From Paracoccus sp. S-4012 (GTDB lineage: Bacteria > Pseudomonadota > Alphaproteobacteria > Rhodobacterales > Rhodobacteraceae): a stretch of DNA of 64,000 nt. The position numbers and the translations under genes were made by a program. Location: the NCBI RefSeq assembly GCF_009674885.1, contig NZ_WKKA01000008.1, positions 1 to 64,000 of the forward strand. The letters are read 5' to 3'. The notes beneath the pieces are model-generated. The model worked only from the letters and a program-made list of their open reading frames with translations. It was not told where the DNA came from and made no database searches. Positions 46,979-55,726 of this stretch are shown here, piece after piece (within the stretch, counting starts at the first letter, position 1; each line of letters begins with the position of its first letter).

Positions 46979-47279
46979 GGGCGGGGTCTTCCTGCTTGCC
47001 GTGCGGGTAGTTGGAGGGACCGCGGGTGCGGAACGCCTCGCGGAAATGCGTGGGCTCGGGGCCATTCGGGCCGGGCTTCGCGGGCGCGAGGTAAGGCCCG
47101 ACGACGCTGTGGTGCTGGCCCTGCGCCAGTTGCAGCCGTGCCTCGGCGCGCTCGGGATCGGCGATCAGCTCGGCTTCGGCCATGCGGCGGGTCCAGACCC
47201 CGTCGGCGGTGAGCCAGACCACGTCACCCTCCAGCAGCGCGTTGGCGGTGACGACCGAGGGGGAGAAGCGCGGGCTCAT
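46965..47279 (-). CDS. DUF2849 protein, first main gene of the sulfur operon
   Basis: A 104-residue DUF2849 protein (TANALLEGDVVWLTADGVWT, then a helical AELIADPERAEARL), conserved just ahead of sulfite reductase in alphaproteobacteria; function unknown. In many relatives a cysG-type methyltransferase gene precedes it, but here only a 12-codon frame does, whose stop codon overlaps the DUF2849 ATG (ATGA). Confidence 0.9.
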   Translation of the reverse strand: MSPRFSPSVVTANALLEGDVVWLTADGVWTRRMAEAELIADPERAEARLQLAQGQHHSVVGPYLAPAKPGPNGPEPTHFREAFRTRGPSNYPHGKQEDPAHVSL

Positions 47280-47314
47280 GCTGCGGCCGGCGGGCAGGGG
47301 AGGAAGCGGGTCAT
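47276..47314 (-). CDS. Possible 12-residue leader peptide of the sulfur operon
   Basis: MTRFLPCPPAAA, with a GGAAGG ribosome-binding site 7 bp before its ATG (47314) and a stop overlapping the DUF2849 start codon by the ATGA arrangement. It holds one cysteine just before a proline pair. It may couple ribosomes to DUF2849, pause in response to cysteine or proline supply, or be the vestige of a deleted upstream gene (cysG end). Evidence is positional only. Confidence 0.5.
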   Translation of the reverse strand: MTRFLPCPPAAA

Positions 47315-47339
47315 GGCACGGCCTTCCGTGGTTCGATCA

Positions 47340-47410
47340 CTGCCGCGATCTAGGCAATTTTTCCGATTGAAGGCCAGACTGGTTTCCAAATAAGAACGAT
47401 GTCCTGAAGT
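47340..47410. promoter_or_regulatory. Divergent promoter region of the cys operon and Lrp gene
   Basis: An AT-rich island (GCAATTTTTCCGATTGAAGG to GGTTTCCAAATAAGAACGAT) in a GC-rich region, midway between the Lrp gene and the sulfur operon. It contains TTGAAG on the plus strand with ATAAGA 17 bp further, and the partly symmetric TTTCC/GGAAA elements expected of an Lrp-type site. The boxes are guesses; the location of the promoter is fairly secure. Confidence 0.5.
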
Positions 47411-47457
47411 CCACGCCAGTCGCGGGCCGCCTTTTTGCCAGAACCGGAGAGAGCCAG

Positions 47458-47919
47458 ATGCCCGCCCGCCTCGATGCCACCGACCGGAAAATCCTCGCCG
47501 AACTGCAGCGCGACGCCGCCCAGTCGCTCGACGAGATCGCCAAGGCCGTGGGCGCCTCCAAGACCCCGGTCTGGAATCGAATCCGCAAGCTGCGCGAGCG
47601 CGGCGTCATCACCCGCCAGACGGTGCTGCTCGACGCCGAGGCGCTCGGGCTCGAGGCCTGCTTCTTCGTCCTGATCCGCACTTCCGAGCACGAGCCGGGC
47701 TGGCAGCAAAGCTTCCTCGAGGCGATCCGCGAACGCCCCGAGGTTCTGGAAGCGCATCGCCTCGCGGGCGAGATCGACTACATCCTCAAGGTCCGGGTGC
47801 CGAACGCGCGTGCCTACGATCGCTTCTACCAGTCGCTGATCGCCGAGGTCCGCATCCACAACGTGACCGCGCTGCTGTCGATGGAGGAGATCAAGTCCAC
47901 CACCATCCTCCCCGTATGA
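47458..47919 (+). CDS. Lrp/AsnC-family regulator, probable regulator of sulfate assimilation
   Basis: A 153-residue feast/famine regulator: N-terminal HTH (LDATDRKILAELQRDAAQSL, then GASKTPVWNRIRKLRERGVI) and C-terminal RAM domain (HRLAGEIDYILKVRVPNARA). Divergent from the DUF2849-cys operon with shared upstream DNA, the standard place for its regulator; an amino acid or sulfur metabolite would be the effector. Ends 21 bp before the convergent SulP gene. Confidence 0.92.
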   Translation: MPARLDATDRKILAELQRDAAQSLDEIAKAVGASKTPVWNRIRKLRERGVITRQTVLLDAEALGLEACFFVLIRTSEHEPGWQQSFLEAIRERPEVLEAHRLAGEIDYILKVRVPNARAYDRFYQSLIAEVRIHNVTALLSMEEIKSTTILPV

Positions 47920-47940
47920 GCCGCCCCGCGGTGGGCAGGC

Positions 47941-49764
47941 TCAGTCCACCACCGGCGGCTGGCGAAGCTGCGGCTCGTGCAACCCGCCCTCGGGCAGCGG
48001 CGGGCATTCACGGAAGATGCGGTAGGGGCAGCGGTTGCAGAGTTCGATGTCGAGTTGCGGCACGATGGCGGCGATAGCGTGGCCCTTGCTCATGAAGATC
48101 CGCTCGCGCGTCAGCGTCCGCATCACCTTGAACCGCGCGAGCTTGGTCAGCGTCCGGGCCGAGCGGGTCTGCAGGTAGAAGCCGCCGTCGCGGCCGGTGC
48201 GGCGCTGCGCCTCCTCGATCAGCAGGTCGGCGCCGGGCAGGTCGATCTCGCCGACGCCCTTGACGATGAAGAGCAGGTGCTTCTGGATCGGGCGCCGCGC
48301 CTCGAAGCGGCGGAACTGACGGCGCACGAACTCCACCGAGCCGAAGAACAGCGGCCCGTCGAGCCGCGCCATCAGCAGTTGCGGGCATTCCGGCAACTGG
48401 TGGCCGGCCGTCTCGCGGAACATGCGCTGCGGGGTCGAGGGGTCGGGCGCGCCGACCGCGATCTGCGGCCGCGACGAGCGGCGCATGAAGAAGACGAAGG
48501 ACAGGATCACGCCCGCGTAGATCGCGAATTCCAGGTCCACGAAGATCGTCGCGAGCAGCGTGACGACGGCAATGACCGCCTCGGAGGCCGAGCGCAGCAC
48601 GCCGCGCCACTGCTTGAGGTCCACGAGCCGGATCGCCACCAGCAGGATCACCCCGGCCATCGCCGCGAGCGGCACATAGGCGAAGAGGTCCGCCGTCAGT
48701 TGCAGGAGCAGCAGCAGGAACAGGGCCGAGAGGACGGCGGCGAGGGGGGTCCGTGCGCCGGCCTCGAAGTTGACGCCCGAGCGGGTGAACGAGGCCGATG
48801 ACGGGTAGGCGTTGAAGAAGCTGCCGGCGAGGTTCGAGAGGCCCTGGCCCACGATCTCGCGGTTGCCGTCGATAGGCTGGCCGGATTTCACCCCGAGCGC
48901 GCGCGCGACCGACAGCGCCTCCAGCAGCCCGACGAGCGCGATGGCGACCGCGGCCGAGCCGTAGTCGCGCAGCAGGTTGAGCGAGACCGGCGGCCATTCG
49001 AAGGGCGGCAGCGACGGGTCCACTGCGCCGATCACCGCGACGCCCGCGGCCTCGCCGCCGACCGCGATGCCGAGCGCCGAGGCGGCGACGAAGGCGATCA
49101 GGTAGTTCGGCAGCGCCGCGCGCCACTCGCGCACCAGCAGGCCCACGACAAGGGCGGTCGCGCCGATCAGCGGCGCGCGCCATCCGACCTGCGGCAGCGC
49201 CTCGGCGAGCGCCGCGAGGAAGGCGCGCAGCTCGTTGGGCCGCGGCAGCTCGACCCCAATGAGGTTCTGCACCTGGCTCAGCGCGATCAGCAGCGCCGCG
49301 CCGCTGACGAAGCCGAGCGTGACGGAATGCGAGACGAAGTCGATCAGCACGCCCAGCCGCGCGAGGCCGAGGCCGATCTGCACAAGGCCCACCATCAGCG
49401 CCAGCGACACCGCGGCGGCGAGGAAGGTCGGGCTTCCCGGCGCGGCGAAGGGGACGATGGCGGCGAAGACGAGGACGGAGATCGCGGTGGTGGGGCCGGA
49501 GACCGCGTGCCAGCTCGATCCCGTCAGCGCCGCCACGATCGGCGGGATCATGGCGGTGGCGAAGCCCATCTCGGCCGGCAGCCCCGCGATCGAGGCGAAG
49601 GCCACCGCCTGCGGCAGCACGATCGCCGCCCCGGTCAACCCGGCGGCGGCATCGGCCTTCAGCGTTCCGGGCGATACCCGCCTCGGCCAGTCGGGCCGGG
49701 TCAGGACCCCCTGGAAATAGGCGCGCGTCAGGCGCGTGAACTGGTCGGAGACAGGCTCGCTCAT
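47941..49764 (-). CDS. SulP-family anion transporter with STAS domain
   Basis: A 607-residue transporter: about 14 membrane segments (residues 40-430; GAAIVLPQAVAFASIAGLPA, GSSWHAVSGPTTAIS, NLAGSFFNAYPSSASFTRSG) followed by a cytoplasmic STAS domain (about 450-560; RLDGPLFFGSVEFVRRQFR). Members move sulfate or bicarbonate; neighbouring sulfate-reduction genes suggest sulfate. Unusual: a C-terminal tail with C576-x-x-C579 and C587 (ELCNRCPYRIFRECPP). Confidence 0.93.
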   Translation of the reverse strand: MSEPVSDQFTRLTRAYFQGVLTRPDWPRRVSPGTLKADAAAGLTGAAIVLPQAVAFASIAGLPAEMGFATAMIPPIVAALTGSSWHAVSGPTTAISVLVFAAIVPFAAPGSPTFLAAAVSLALMVGLVQIGLGLARLGVLIDFVSHSVTLGFVSGAALLIALSQVQNLIGVELPRPNELRAFLAALAEALPQVGWRAPLIGATALVVGLLVREWRAALPNYLIAFVAASALGIAVGGEAAGVAVIGAVDPSLPPFEWPPVSLNLLRDYGSAAVAIALVGLLEALSVARALGVKSGQPIDGNREIVGQGLSNLAGSFFNAYPSSASFTRSGVNFEAGARTPLAAVLSALFLLLLLQLTADLFAYVPLAAMAGVILLVAIRLVDLKQWRGVLRSASEAVIAVVTLLATIFVDLEFAIYAGVILSFVFFMRRSSRPQIAVGAPDPSTPQRMFRETAGHQLPECPQLLMARLDGPLFFGSVEFVRRQFRRFEARRPIQKHLLFIVKGVGEIDLPGADLLIEEAQRRTGRDGGFYLQTRSARTLTKLARFKVMRTLTRERIFMSKGHAIAAIVPQLDIELCNRCPYRIFRECPPLPEGGLHEPQLRQPPVVD

Positions 49765-49819
49765 CGCCCTGCACTGTTGGTCCGGGCACGGCGGCGATCA
49801 ACCGCCAAAGCGGGAGGAT

Positions 49820-50866
49820 TCAACGAAAACCCGTGAGGAAGGCGTCGAGGCAGTCGCCGATCACCTCGATGGCATAGCCGCCCTCCTGCACCAGCAGGGT
49901 GGGCAGACCGAGGGCGCGGATGGCGCGGGCGGCGGCCTCGAAATCGGCGGCCTGCAGCGTCAGCGCGCCGATGGGATCGGCGGCGTGGGCGTCGAAGCCC
50001 AAGGCCAGGACGAGCGCCTCCGTCCCATGCGCCTTGATCGCCTCCGCGGCCGTGGCGATGGCGGCCAGCATCGCATCGCCGCCGCTGCCCGGCGCAAGCG
50101 GCAGGTTCAGGTTCGCGCCCTCGCCTGCGCCGGTCCCGCGCTCGCCCGCATAGCCGGTGTAGAAGGGGTAGAAGTTCGACGGGTCGGCATGGACCGAGAC
50201 CGTCAGCACGTCGGGGCGGTGATAGAAGATCTGCTGCGTGCCGTCGCCGTGGTGGACGTCGATGTCGAGGACCGCGACCCGCGCGAAGCGGCTCCGCAGC
50301 CGCTCGGCCGCTATGGCGCTGTTGTTGAGGTAGCAAAAGCCCGAGCCGCGGTCGGCGCGGGCGTGGTGGCCGGAGGGGCGGCAGAGCGCATAGGCCGCGG
50401 GTTCGCCGCCCGCGACGGCGTCGGCCCCGGCGATTGCCGTCATGGCCGAGCGGCGGATCGAGGGCCAGCTCGCCTCGCGCATCGGCACCGACATATCGCC
50501 GAGATACCAGCCCAAGCGGCCAAGGAAGCCGCTGGCAGGGCAGGGGCCGCGGGTCGGCTGCTCGGGGCGGCCGCTCCAGTAGGGGAAGGTCGCGGGCCAG
50601 ACCTCGGGGCCGCGCTCGGCCTCCGGCAGCTGTTGCCACTCGTCCCAAGCGGTTTCGAGGAAGTCGATGTAACCCGCGTCATGCACGGCGAGGATCGGCG
50701 CCATGCCCGCGTAGCCCGGCTCCTCCGGGGCAATCCCGTGGCGGTCGAGCGCGCCCAGCAGCCGCGCCGTCCGCTCGGGCAGGTCCTTCGGCATCACCAC
50801 CCGGCCGAAGCGCATGTATTGCAGCGGATCGTGGCCGGCCTGCTCGGGGTGGTAGAATGCGCGCAT
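49820..50866 (-). CDS. Histone-deacetylase-family acetylpolyamine amidohydrolase
   Basis: A 348-residue zinc deacetylase of the HDAC/AphA family. Catalytic motifs: RPSGHHARADRGSGFCYLNN, zinc-binding VLDIDVHHGDGTQQIFY, and FDAHAADPIGAL. The N-terminal RAFYHPEQAGHDP is the AphA-type start. Probably removes acetyl groups from polyamines or similar amides. Stand-alone gene; a 294-bp gap upstream contains the 143-bp repeat. Confidence 0.94.
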   Translation of the reverse strand: MRAFYHPEQAGHDPLQYMRFGRVVMPKDLPERTARLLGALDRHGIAPEEPGYAGMAPILAVHDAGYIDFLETAWDEWQQLPEAERGPEVWPATFPYWSGRPEQPTRGPCPASGFLGRLGWYLGDMSVPMREASWPSIRRSAMTAIAGADAVAGGEPAAYALCRPSGHHARADRGSGFCYLNNSAIAAERLRSRFARVAVLDIDVHHGDGTQQIFYHRPDVLTVSVHADPSNFYPFYTGYAGERGTGAGEGANLNLPLAPGSGGDAMLAAIATAAEAIKAHGTEALVLALGFDAHAADPIGALTLQAADFEAAARAIRALGLPTLLVQEGGYAIEVIGDCLDAFLTGFR

Positions 50867-50988
50867 CGGGTCGGAGCTCCGGCTTCCATCTGGCTTGGCC
50901 GCAGGCTAGCCGCAGCGCAGGCGGGCGAACAGGGGGCGATCGGGCTGGTCTTCGGGCTGATGGGCCTCGGCCTGCCTGCCGAACCTTC

Positions 50989-51131
50989 CGCGTCCGCAAA
51001 TGGGACCCTGTGCCCATTTGCGCGCAACCTCAGCCATGAGTGGACCGATCCGCCCCGCGGATCGGTCAGCGTCCTCCCTCCCCACGGCGGACGCTTCGCG
51101 TCCACCAGGGCAGACGCTGCCCTCTGCTGCG
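50989..51131 (+). repeat. 143-bp multi-hairpin repeat, copy 2
   Basis: Matches 39311-39453 over its whole length in the same orientation (about 13 mismatches by eye, most in a 23-bp central patch). The stem-forming parts (CGCAAATGGG/CCCATTTGCG, ACCGATCC/GGATCGGT, GGACGC/GCGTCC) are unchanged. It lies in the 294-bp gap between the HDAC and fhs genes, both on the minus strand. Confidence 0.85.
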
Positions 51132-51160
51132 ACAAGGGTGCGACGGGCTCCTTATAGCCG

Positions 51161-52828
51161 CTAAAACAGCCCCTCCACCTCGCCGTCCGAGTTCAGCGTG
51201 ATCGTCCGCGCCGCCGGATGCCTCGGCAGGCCGGGCATGGTCATGATCTCGCCGCAGATCGCCACGACGAAGCCCGCCCCGGCCGCGAGGCGCACCTCGC
51301 GCACCGGCAGCACATGCCCCTCGGGCGCGCCGCGCAGGTTCGGATCGGCCGAGAAGCTGTAGGGGGTCTTGGCGATGCAGACCGGCAGGTGGCCGTGGCC
51401 CGCGGCCTCCCAGGCGGCAAGCTGGTCGCGGATCGAGGGATCGGCCACCACCTCGGCGGCGTGGTAGATGCGACGGGCGATGGTCTCGATCTTCGCCATG
51501 AGCGGCATTTCGTCGTGGTAGAGCGGCGCGAATTGCGAGCCGTGTCCGGCAAGCTCGACCACGCGCCGCGCGAGATCCTCGGCGCCCGCGCCGCCCTCGG
51601 CCCAGTGGCGGCAGACGATGGCCTCGACCCCCTCGGAGGCTGCGGCCGCGATCAGCGCCGCGATCTCGGCCTCGGTGTCGCCCGAGAAATGGTTGATCGC
51701 GACCACCACCGGCACGCCGAAGCCGCGAACGTTCGAGATATGGCGCTCGAGGTTCGCCGCCCCCGCGCGCACCGCCCCGACATTCTCGGCCCCGAGGTCG
51801 CCCCGCGCCACGCCGGCGTTGTATTTCATCGCCCGAACCGTCGCCACGATCACCGCCACCGCAGGCGTCAGCCCGGCCTTGCGGCACTTGATGTCGAAGA
51901 ACTTCTCCGCCCCCAGATCGGCCCCGAACCCGGCCTCGGTCACCACGAAATCCGCCAGCTTCAGCGCCGTCGCCGTCGCCATGACCGAGTTGCAGCCATG
52001 CGCGATGTTGGCGAAGGGGCCGCCATGGACGAGGGCGGGCGTGTTCTCGATCGTCTGCACGAGGTTCGGCTGCAGCGCGTCCCGCAGCAGCACCGCCATC
52101 GCCCCGTCCCCCCCGATCTCGGCGCAGGTGACGGGCGCGCGGTCGCGGCGGTAGCCGATGATGATCCGCCCGAGCCGCGCCTTGAGGTCGTCGAGGTCGC
52201 GCGCGAGGCAGAGGATCGCCATGACCTCCGAGGCCACGGTGATGTCGAAGCCGGTCTGCCGCGGGAAGCCGTTGCGGACCCCGCCGAGGCCCACGGCGAT
52301 GTCGCGCAGGGTGCGGTCGTTCATGTCCATGACCCGGCCCCAGGTGATGCGGCGGGTGTCGATGTCGAGCTCGTTGCCCCAGTAGATGTGGTTGTCGATC
52401 ATCGCGGCCAGCAGGTTGTGGGCCGAGGTGATGGCGTGAAAATCGCCGGTGAAGTGGAGGTTCATTTCCTCCATCGGCACCACCTGCGCCCGGCCGCCGC
52501 CCGCAGCACCGCCCTTCATGCCGAAGTTCGGGCCGAGCGACGCCTCGCGAATGCAGACCGCCGTGCGCTGCCCGATCCGCGACAGCGCGTCGCCGAGGCC
52601 CACCGTGGTCGTGGTCTTGCCCTCGCCGGCGGGCGTCGGGTTCACGGCGGTGACGAGGACCAGCTTGCCCTGCGGCCGCCCGTCGAGGCTGGCGATGAAG
52701 TCGCGGTCGATCTTCGCCGTGTCCCGCCCGTAAGGGATCAGCGCCTCGGGCGGGACGCCGAGGCGCGCTGCGATCTCCGGCATCGGCAGGCGGGTCGCCG
52801 CGCGGGCGATCTCGATATCGGTCGGCAT
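51161..52828 (-). CDS. fhs: Formate-tetrahydrofolate ligase
   Basis: ATP-dependent formation of 10-formyl-THF from formate. The 555-residue protein has the NTP-binding [18 protein letters not shown], the [20 protein letters not shown] and [20 protein letters not shown] blocks, and the C-terminal [15 protein letters not shown], all strongly conserved. A one-carbon gene some 36 kb from the corrinoid cluster; stand-alone in the window. Confidence 0.98.
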   Translation of the reverse strand: MPTDIEIARAATRLPMPEIAARLGVPPEALIPYGRDTAKIDRDFIASLDGRPQGKLVLVTAVNPTPAGEGKTTTTVGLGDALSRIGQRTAVCIREASLGPNFGMKGGAAGGGRAQVVPMEEMNLHFTGDFHAITSAHNLLAAMIDNHIYWGNELDIDTRRITWGRVMDMNDRTLRDIAVGLGGVRNGFPRQTGFDITVASEVMAILCLARDLDDLKARLGRIIIGYRRDRAPVTCAEIGGDGAMAVLLRDALQPNLVQTIENTPALVHGGPFANIAHGCNSVMATATALKLADFVVTEAGFGADLGAEKFFDIKCRKAGLTPAVAVIVATVRAMKYNAGVARGDLGAENVGAVRAGAANLERHISNVRGFGVPVVVAINHFSGDTEAEIAALIAAAASEGVEAIVCRHWAEGGAGAEDLARRVVELAGHGSQFAPLYHDEMPLMAKIETIARRIYHAAEVVADPSIRDQLAAWEAAGHGHLPVCIAKTPYSFSADPNLRGAPEGHVLPVREVRLAAGAGFVVAICGEIMTMPGLPRHPAARTITLNSDGEVEGLF

Positions 52829-52911
52829 GGGTTCCCCGTCTCCGCCCCTCCTCGGGGCGCGGGAGGGTTCACCGGCCGAGTTTCCGCGCGCTGCGCATCC
52901 AAATCAACCGC

Positions 52912-54621
52912 CTAGCGCCCGGAGATGCGGGCCAGCAGCACCGCGGGCAGCATCCCCACGGCAACGATCAGCAGGGCGGCCACGGCGCCGTTCTCATAGG
53001 TGCCGCGCGCGGCCTCGCCATAGAGCTGCGTGGCGAGGGTCTCCACGCCGAGGGGCCGCAGCATGAGGGTTGCGGGGAGTTCCTTGACGCAGTCGACGAA
53101 GATCAGCAGCGCCGCCGCCGCCATGGGCGCGTGCAGCAGCGGCAGGTGGATCTCGCGCAGGACCCGGCCGCGGCTGCGCCCGAGGCTGCGGGCCGCGATG
53201 TCGAAGGAGCGGGGCAGGCGCGAGAAGCCGGCCTCGAGCGTGCCGGTCGAGATGGCGAGGAAGCGGACCGTGTAGGCCAGCACGAGCGCTGCGCCGGAGC
53301 CGAGGAACAGCAGGCCCGTGCCCTCGCCGAGGACGGCGAGCGCGGTGCGGTCGATCCAGCGGTCGGCGGTGGCGACCGGCAGCAGCAGGCCGAGCGCGAC
53401 CACGGTGCCCGGCATGGCATAGCCGATCGACGCCGCCCGCGCGGCGACCGCGCTGGCCGCGCCGGGGCGAAGCCGCGAAGCCGCGGCGACCGTGAGGCCG
53501 AGGGCAAGGGTCAGCACGGTTGCCGCCGCGGCGAGGGTCAGCGTGCCGGCTGTCGCCGCGGCGATGGCCGAGAGGTCATGCCCGGCCCCGATCCGCACCC
53601 AGGCCGCCCGCACCAGATAGGCCGCAGGCGCCGCGAAGCCGAGCGCGACCGGCACCACGCAGAGCGCGACCGCAGTCCCCGCCTGCCAGCCCCTGAGCCG
53701 CAGCGGCTGGAACGGGGTCGCGCGCACCGCGCTCACGGCATAGCGGTGACGCCGCCGCGCCCAGCGTTCCAGCACGATCAGGCCCAGCACGACGACCAGC
53801 ATCGAAAGCGCGATCTGCGCCGCGCCGGGAAGGTCGTTGCGCGTCACCCAGGTCGAGTAGATCGAGACCGTCAGCGTCCTGACCCCGAGGAACTCGGCCG
53901 CGCCGACGTCATTGAGCGCCTCCATCAGCGCAAGGCTCGTGCCGACCGCGATGGCTGGGCGCGCGAGGGGCAGGGCGACGCGATGGAACAGCGCCCGGCG
54001 CGGCGTGCCGAGGGTGCGCGCCACGTCGAGGAGGTTCGCGGCCTGGCTCAGGAACAGCGCCCGCACGGGGATGTAGACATAGGGGTAGAGGACGAGGCTC
54101 AACAGCAGGATGCAGCCGGGCATCGAGCGGATGTCGGGCAGGCGGAAATCGCGCGGGCTGTCGATTCCGAGAACCGCGCGCATCGCCGTCTGCACCGGAC
54201 CGACCGGGTGCAGCAGGTCCAGATAGGCATAGGCGATGATGTAGGTCGGCATCGCCAGCGGCAGCAGCAGCGCCCAGGCGAGGACGCGGCGGCCGGGGAA
54301 ATCATAGGCGGTGACGATCCACGCCGCGCCGGTTCCCATCGCGGTGACGAGGATGCCCACGCCGACCAGCAGCACCGCCGTATCGCGCAGCGCCTGCGGC
54401 AGCACATGGGCCAGCAGATGCGGCCAGAGCCCGCTCGACCCCGCAAGCGCCTGCCAGAGCAGCGCCACCGCCGGCAGCAGCGCGAGCGCCGCCACCGCGA
54501 TCGCACCGGCCGTCCAGCCCCGCCCGCCCTTCGGCCGCGCGGCGGCACCGCGACCGGCGGCACGCCTCACCGCGCCGCCGGTCCCGGCTCCGGCCTCGCG
54601 GCATGCATCCGCGAGTGTCAC
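52912..54621 (-). CDS. Ferric-iron ABC transporter permease, FbpB type
   Basis: A 569-residue fused permease with two six-helix halves, each carrying an EAA-like loop (VARTLGTPRRALFHRVALPL and AARSLGRSRGRVLREIHLPL). This is typical of Fbp/Afu Fe(III) importers. The start is a GTG at 54621; a later start would trim an arginine-rich N-terminus. It follows the binding-protein gene by 21 bp and ends the operon. Confidence 0.93.
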   Translation of the reverse strand: MTLADACREAGAGTGGAVRRAAGRGAAARPKGGRGWTAGAIAVAALALLPAVALLWQALAGSSGLWPHLLAHVLPQALRDTAVLLVGVGILVTAMGTGAAWIVTAYDFPGRRVLAWALLLPLAMPTYIIAYAYLDLLHPVGPVQTAMRAVLGIDSPRDFRLPDIRSMPGCILLLSLVLYPYVYIPVRALFLSQAANLLDVARTLGTPRRALFHRVALPLARPAIAVGTSLALMEALNDVGAAEFLGVRTLTVSIYSTWVTRNDLPGAAQIALSMLVVVLGLIVLERWARRRHRYAVSAVRATPFQPLRLRGWQAGTAVALCVVPVALGFAAPAAYLVRAAWVRIGAGHDLSAIAAATAGTLTLAAAATVLTLALGLTVAAASRLRPGAASAVAARAASIGYAMPGTVVALGLLLPVATADRWIDRTALAVLGEGTGLLFLGSGAALVLAYTVRFLAISTGTLEAGFSRLPRSFDIAARSLGRSRGRVLREIHLPLLHAPMAAAALLIFVDCVKELPATLMLRPLGVETLATQLYGEAARGTYENGAVAALLIVAVGMLPAVLLARISGR

Positions 54622-54642
54622 GGCCGGCGCCGCCGCCCGGCC

Positions 54643-55674
54643 TCAGTTGTCGAAGCCCACCTTCTCGGCCAGCCGGCTCGCCGCCTCGCGCTGGGCGATG
54701 ATCTCGGTCAGCGGCACCGGGTCGATCCGCAGCTCGCCCAGTTCAGCGATCAGCGGATCGACGGCCACGCCGGTCTTCACCGGATATTCGTAGTTCTGCT
54801 CGGCATAGAGCTTCTGCGCCTCGTCCGAGACCAGCCATTCCAGCAGCGCGACCGCCGCCTCGCGGTTCGGCGCGTGCTTGGCGAGGGCGGCGCCCGAGAT
54901 GTTCACCTGGGTGCCGCCATCCATGAAGGTCGGCAGGATGACCTTGATCGCCTCGCCCCAGGGCTTCTGCTCCTCGCCGCCCGCGCCCGAGCGCATGAGG
55001 CCGACATAGTAGGAGTTGGCGATGCCGATGTCGCAGATGCCGCCCATGATGTCCTTGGCGACATCCCGGTCGCCGCCGCCGGCCTTGCGGGCGAGGTTCG
55101 CCTTGACGCCGGTGAGCCACTCCTCGGCCTTGGCTTCGCCGTGATGGACGATGTAGTCGGCGAAAAGGGCCGTGTTGTAGGGGTGCTGGCCCGAGCGGAT
55201 GCAGATCCGGCCCTTCCATTCCGGATCGTCGAGCTGCTCGTAGGTGAAGCTGTCGAGGTCCATGTCCTTGTCGGCATAGAGGACGCGGGCGCGCATCGAG
55301 AGGCCGGTCCACTGGTCCTCGGGGTCGCGCACCTCGGCCGGGACGGCCTGCGCGACCGCCTCCGAATCGATGGCCTGCGTCAGCCCCCGCTCGGCCAGGT
55401 CCTCGAGGTTGCCGGCATCGACCATCATCATGAGGTCGGCGGGCGAGCTTGCGCCCTCGGCCGCGACGCGCTCGGCCAGGCCGTCCTTCATGTGGATGAC
55501 GTTGACCGTGTTGCCGGTCTCGGCCTGCCATGCGTCCAGCAGCGGCTGGATCAGCCCCGGCTCGCGCGTCGTGTAGATGTTGACCTCCGCCGCCGCCGCG
55601 AGGGCGGGCAGCGCGGCGAGCGCGAGGGCGGCAGGGGCGACGGCGATGCGGAGGGCAGGGCGGAAGGGGGTCAT
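54643..55674 (-). CDS. Ferric-iron ABC transporter substrate-binding protein, FbpA type
   Basis: A 343-residue periplasmic Fe(III)-binding protein. Signal peptide RIAVAPAALALAALPALAAA, then EVNIYTTREPGLIQPLLDAW; the tyrosine pair in ANSYYVG is the iron-binding signature of this group, with KPWGEAIKVILP and GAALAKHAPNREAAV. It lies between ATPase and permease genes. TTGACA on the minus strand just upstream (55727-55733 region) could support an extra promoter. Confidence 0.93.
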   Translation of the reverse strand: MTPFRPALRIAVAPAALALAALPALAAAAEVNIYTTREPGLIQPLLDAWQAETGNTVNVIHMKDGLAERVAAEGASSPADLMMMVDAGNLEDLAERGLTQAIDSEAVAQAVPAEVRDPEDQWTGLSMRARVLYADKDMDLDSFTYEQLDDPEWKGRICIRSGQHPYNTALFADYIVHHGEAKAEEWLTGVKANLARKAGGGDRDVAKDIMGGICDIGIANSYYVGLMRSGAGGEEQKPWGEAIKVILPTFMDGGTQVNISGAALAKHAPNREAAVALLEWLVSDEAQKLYAEQNYEYPVKTGVAVDPLIAELGELRIDPVPLTEIIAQREAASRLAEKVGFDN

Positions 55675-55726
55675 GGGACACCTGTCGGGTTGCGGTGCCT
55701 CATCAACTTCATCCTGAGTGCTTCTG

